A stretch of 8,211 nucleotides of DNA from an uncultured Emergencia sp. GTDB taxonomy: Bacteria > Bacillota > Clostridia > Peptostreptococcales > Anaerovoracaceae. Shown piece by piece: positions 6,967 to 8,211 of this stretch. How positions within the stretch are numbered: the stretch's first letter is position 1; each line of letters begins with the position of its first letter. Position numbers and translations under genes: made by a program. The notes beneath the pieces were generated by a model. It searched no databases and was not told the origin of the DNA. It saw nothing but the letters and a program-made list of their open reading frames with translations. The DNA is taken from assembly GCA_902476665.1 (NCBI GenBank), contig CABSEO010000068.1, forward strand, positions 1 to 8,211, written 5' to 3'.

Positions 6967-8211
6967 TCAGCCGCATTTAGAAAATCCACAGTTTCTGCAG
7001 ATAACACATCCGCCTTCATGCTCCACAGGACTTCCGCATTCAGGGCAGGCATGGATTTCTCCAGCCGTGGCAGGAACAATCGGATTTCTCTGAGGAACAG
7101 GCTTTTCTGTAGGTGGCTCAAAAGAAGCACGTTCCTTAGGCTGATCCTCAATAATCTTGGAGACCTTCATCAGAATTCTGGCAATTGCATCAGGGCAGGA
7201 AGTGCATCCCATCCCCTGCTGTCTGATGGTGGACGGACATCTGATTCCCTTCAGCTGATCGTAAACCTCCTGAATGGATATTCCGCTGCGAAGAGCCACA
7301 GATGCCAGCCTTGCAGTGGCTTCACTCTGGCTTGGACAGCCTCCGGCTTTTCCTGTGCTGGTAAACACTTCACAAATTCCGTTTTCATCATAATTGCAGG
7401 TAACATACAGGCTGCCGCATCCGATTCTTACCTTTTCAGTAAAGCCTCTGGTTACGTCCGGACGAGGACGAGGTTCAATGTGTCCGTAAGCAGGATTTTC
7501 CAGAGCCGGAATCACTCCCTGTCCGTCCTTACCTTCTTCATGGTTTACTTTACCGATATTGAGCACCTGTTCCTCACGACTTCCGTCACGATAGATAGTT
7601 ACACCTTTACAGCCTTCTTTATATGCCAGCAGATATACATCCCTGACCTCGCTTTTAGTAGCATCTTTTGGGAAGTTCACTGTTTTGGAGACAGCATTGT
7701 CAGTATATCTCTGGAATGCCGCCTGCATTTTAATATGATCAATCGGCTTGATATCATGGGAGCAGACAAAAACTCTGCGGACATCTTCCGGAATCTCTTC
7801 ACAATGCGCCACAGTACCTTCCTTTGCAATTTTTTTCAGAAGTCTGTCGTTATAAAGTCCAAGTTCTTTCAGCTTTGCGGTGAGTACCGGATTCACTTCT
7901 ACCATTTCCGTGCCGTCCATGATGTTTCTGATAAAGGCATAGGCGAACACAGGCTCTACATCCTCCGATGATAGATAGGGTTCCTGTCGGTGCAATAGTC
8001 GTGATTGTGGCATTTCTCATGGCTGGTCCATCCTTCAGTGTGCTGACAGAAAACAGCGGGAAAGTTCCTCTCTTTTCAGCCAGTCTGCTGCTTGCTGCAT
8101 GACCGGTATTCTCAATATATCGCATTACCCGCTCTGCCAGGGCAACTGCCTCGTCAGAATTGTAAGGAATCCCCATCATCAGAAGCGCATCCGCCCAGCC
8201 CATGACTCCCA
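6967..8211 (-). pseudogene. nrdJ: Vitamin B12-dependent (class II) ribonucleotide reductase, frameshifted and cut by the window edge
   Basis: Converts ribonucleotides to deoxyribonucleotides using adenosylcobalamin. The 5' part lies beyond the right edge; the frame is open there and reads GVMGWADALLMMGIPY, a family motif. This frame continues through RNATITTIAPTGTLSIIGG to about 7961, then runs out of frame to a stop at 7850-7852. The rest of the protein continues in another frame from about 7959: VEPVFAYAFIRNIMDGTEMVEVNP, SKTVNFP, and GCKGVTIYRDGSR. It ends with a TSCPD domain (about 7431-7144, GCTSCPD) and a cysteine-rich tail, CPxCG then CVICRNCGFSKC. Homologues read roughly GGCSSGVEP at the break, so about four residues are absent. 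Apart from this lesion the sequence looks intact. The radical-cysteine NPCGE region lies outside the window. It may be a true recent pseudogene or a sequencing or assembly error. Family assignment is secure. Confidence 0.9.
7957..7966 (-). other. Frameshift/deletion site in nrdJ
   Basis: On the minus strand the upstream frame reads GGA GGA TGT AGA and the downstream frame resumes at GTA GAG CCT, starting one base into the TGT codon. Compared with the family motif GGCSSGVEP, an 11-nt loss (or an equivalent small lesion) explains both the missing residues and the shift. The exact ancestral sequence is inferred, not seen. Confidence 0.8.

Noticed and set aside
6949..6970. 7-bp hairpin CTGATTT/AAATCAG overlapping the nrdJ stop codon as a terminator
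   Set aside because: The stem is short and A/T-rich and no U-run follows; it may be chance. How nrdJ transcription ends before the thiC promoter is unclear.
7018..7971. Plus-strand open frame (317 codons) opposite nrdJ
   Set aside because: Antisense to well-conserved NrdJ and TSCPD coding sequence; its product resembles nothing and it has no start signals.
7850..8013. Programmed ribosomal frameshift in nrdJ
   Set aside because: No slippery sequence or stimulatory hairpin is evident, class II reductases are not known to use one, and shifting at any nearby point still leaves about four conserved residues missing.

Overview
The window looks like chromosomal DNA from an anaerobic member of the Clostridia (Firmicutes). 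The evidence is moderate base composition, strong AAGGAGGT-type ribosome binding sites, short A/T-rich spacers, a B12-dependent class II ribonucleotide reductase, a short-form ThiC with a clostridial-looking cysteine motif, and a ThlA-type thiolase. I cannot assign a genus. Nothing points to a phage, plasmid, insertion sequence or CRISPR; this is housekeeping chromosome with one damaged gene.

Layout from left to right. Positions 1-147 (minus) hold the start of a small antibiotic-biosynthesis-monooxygenase (ABM) family gene that runs off the left edge. An 11-bp perfect palindrome lies upstream of it. A strong hairpin terminator at 324-351 ends the next gene, acetyl-CoA acetyltransferase (369-1553, minus). 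Right of that is a tightly packed minus-strand set of three genes read from 4064 down to 1661: a Sir2-family protein deacylase, the nucleotidase SurE, and a DUF2156 protein. Both junctions are 4-base ATGA stop/start overlaps, so the three are probably one translationally coupled unit. Diverging from it across an 88-nt spacer is a plus-strand patatin-like phospholipase (4153-5301).

The right third is minus strand. thiC (5416-6720) makes the pyrimidine half of thiamine. Its leader contains a clear TPP riboswitch (about 6799-6881) followed by a rho-independent terminator (6739-6782), all downstream of a good promoter (6899-6927), so this gene is under feedback control by thiamine pyrophosphate. 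Upstream of it, from 6967 to beyond the right edge, is the class II ribonucleotide reductase nrdJ. It is broken by a frameshift near 7957-7966, and a conserved stretch of about four residues is missing at that point. This is the most notable observation here.

I did not find a convincing new multi-gene system. The points most worth following are the nrdJ lesion, the coupled sirtuin-SurE-DUF2156 set, and the palindrome with in-frame extension ahead of the ABM gene.
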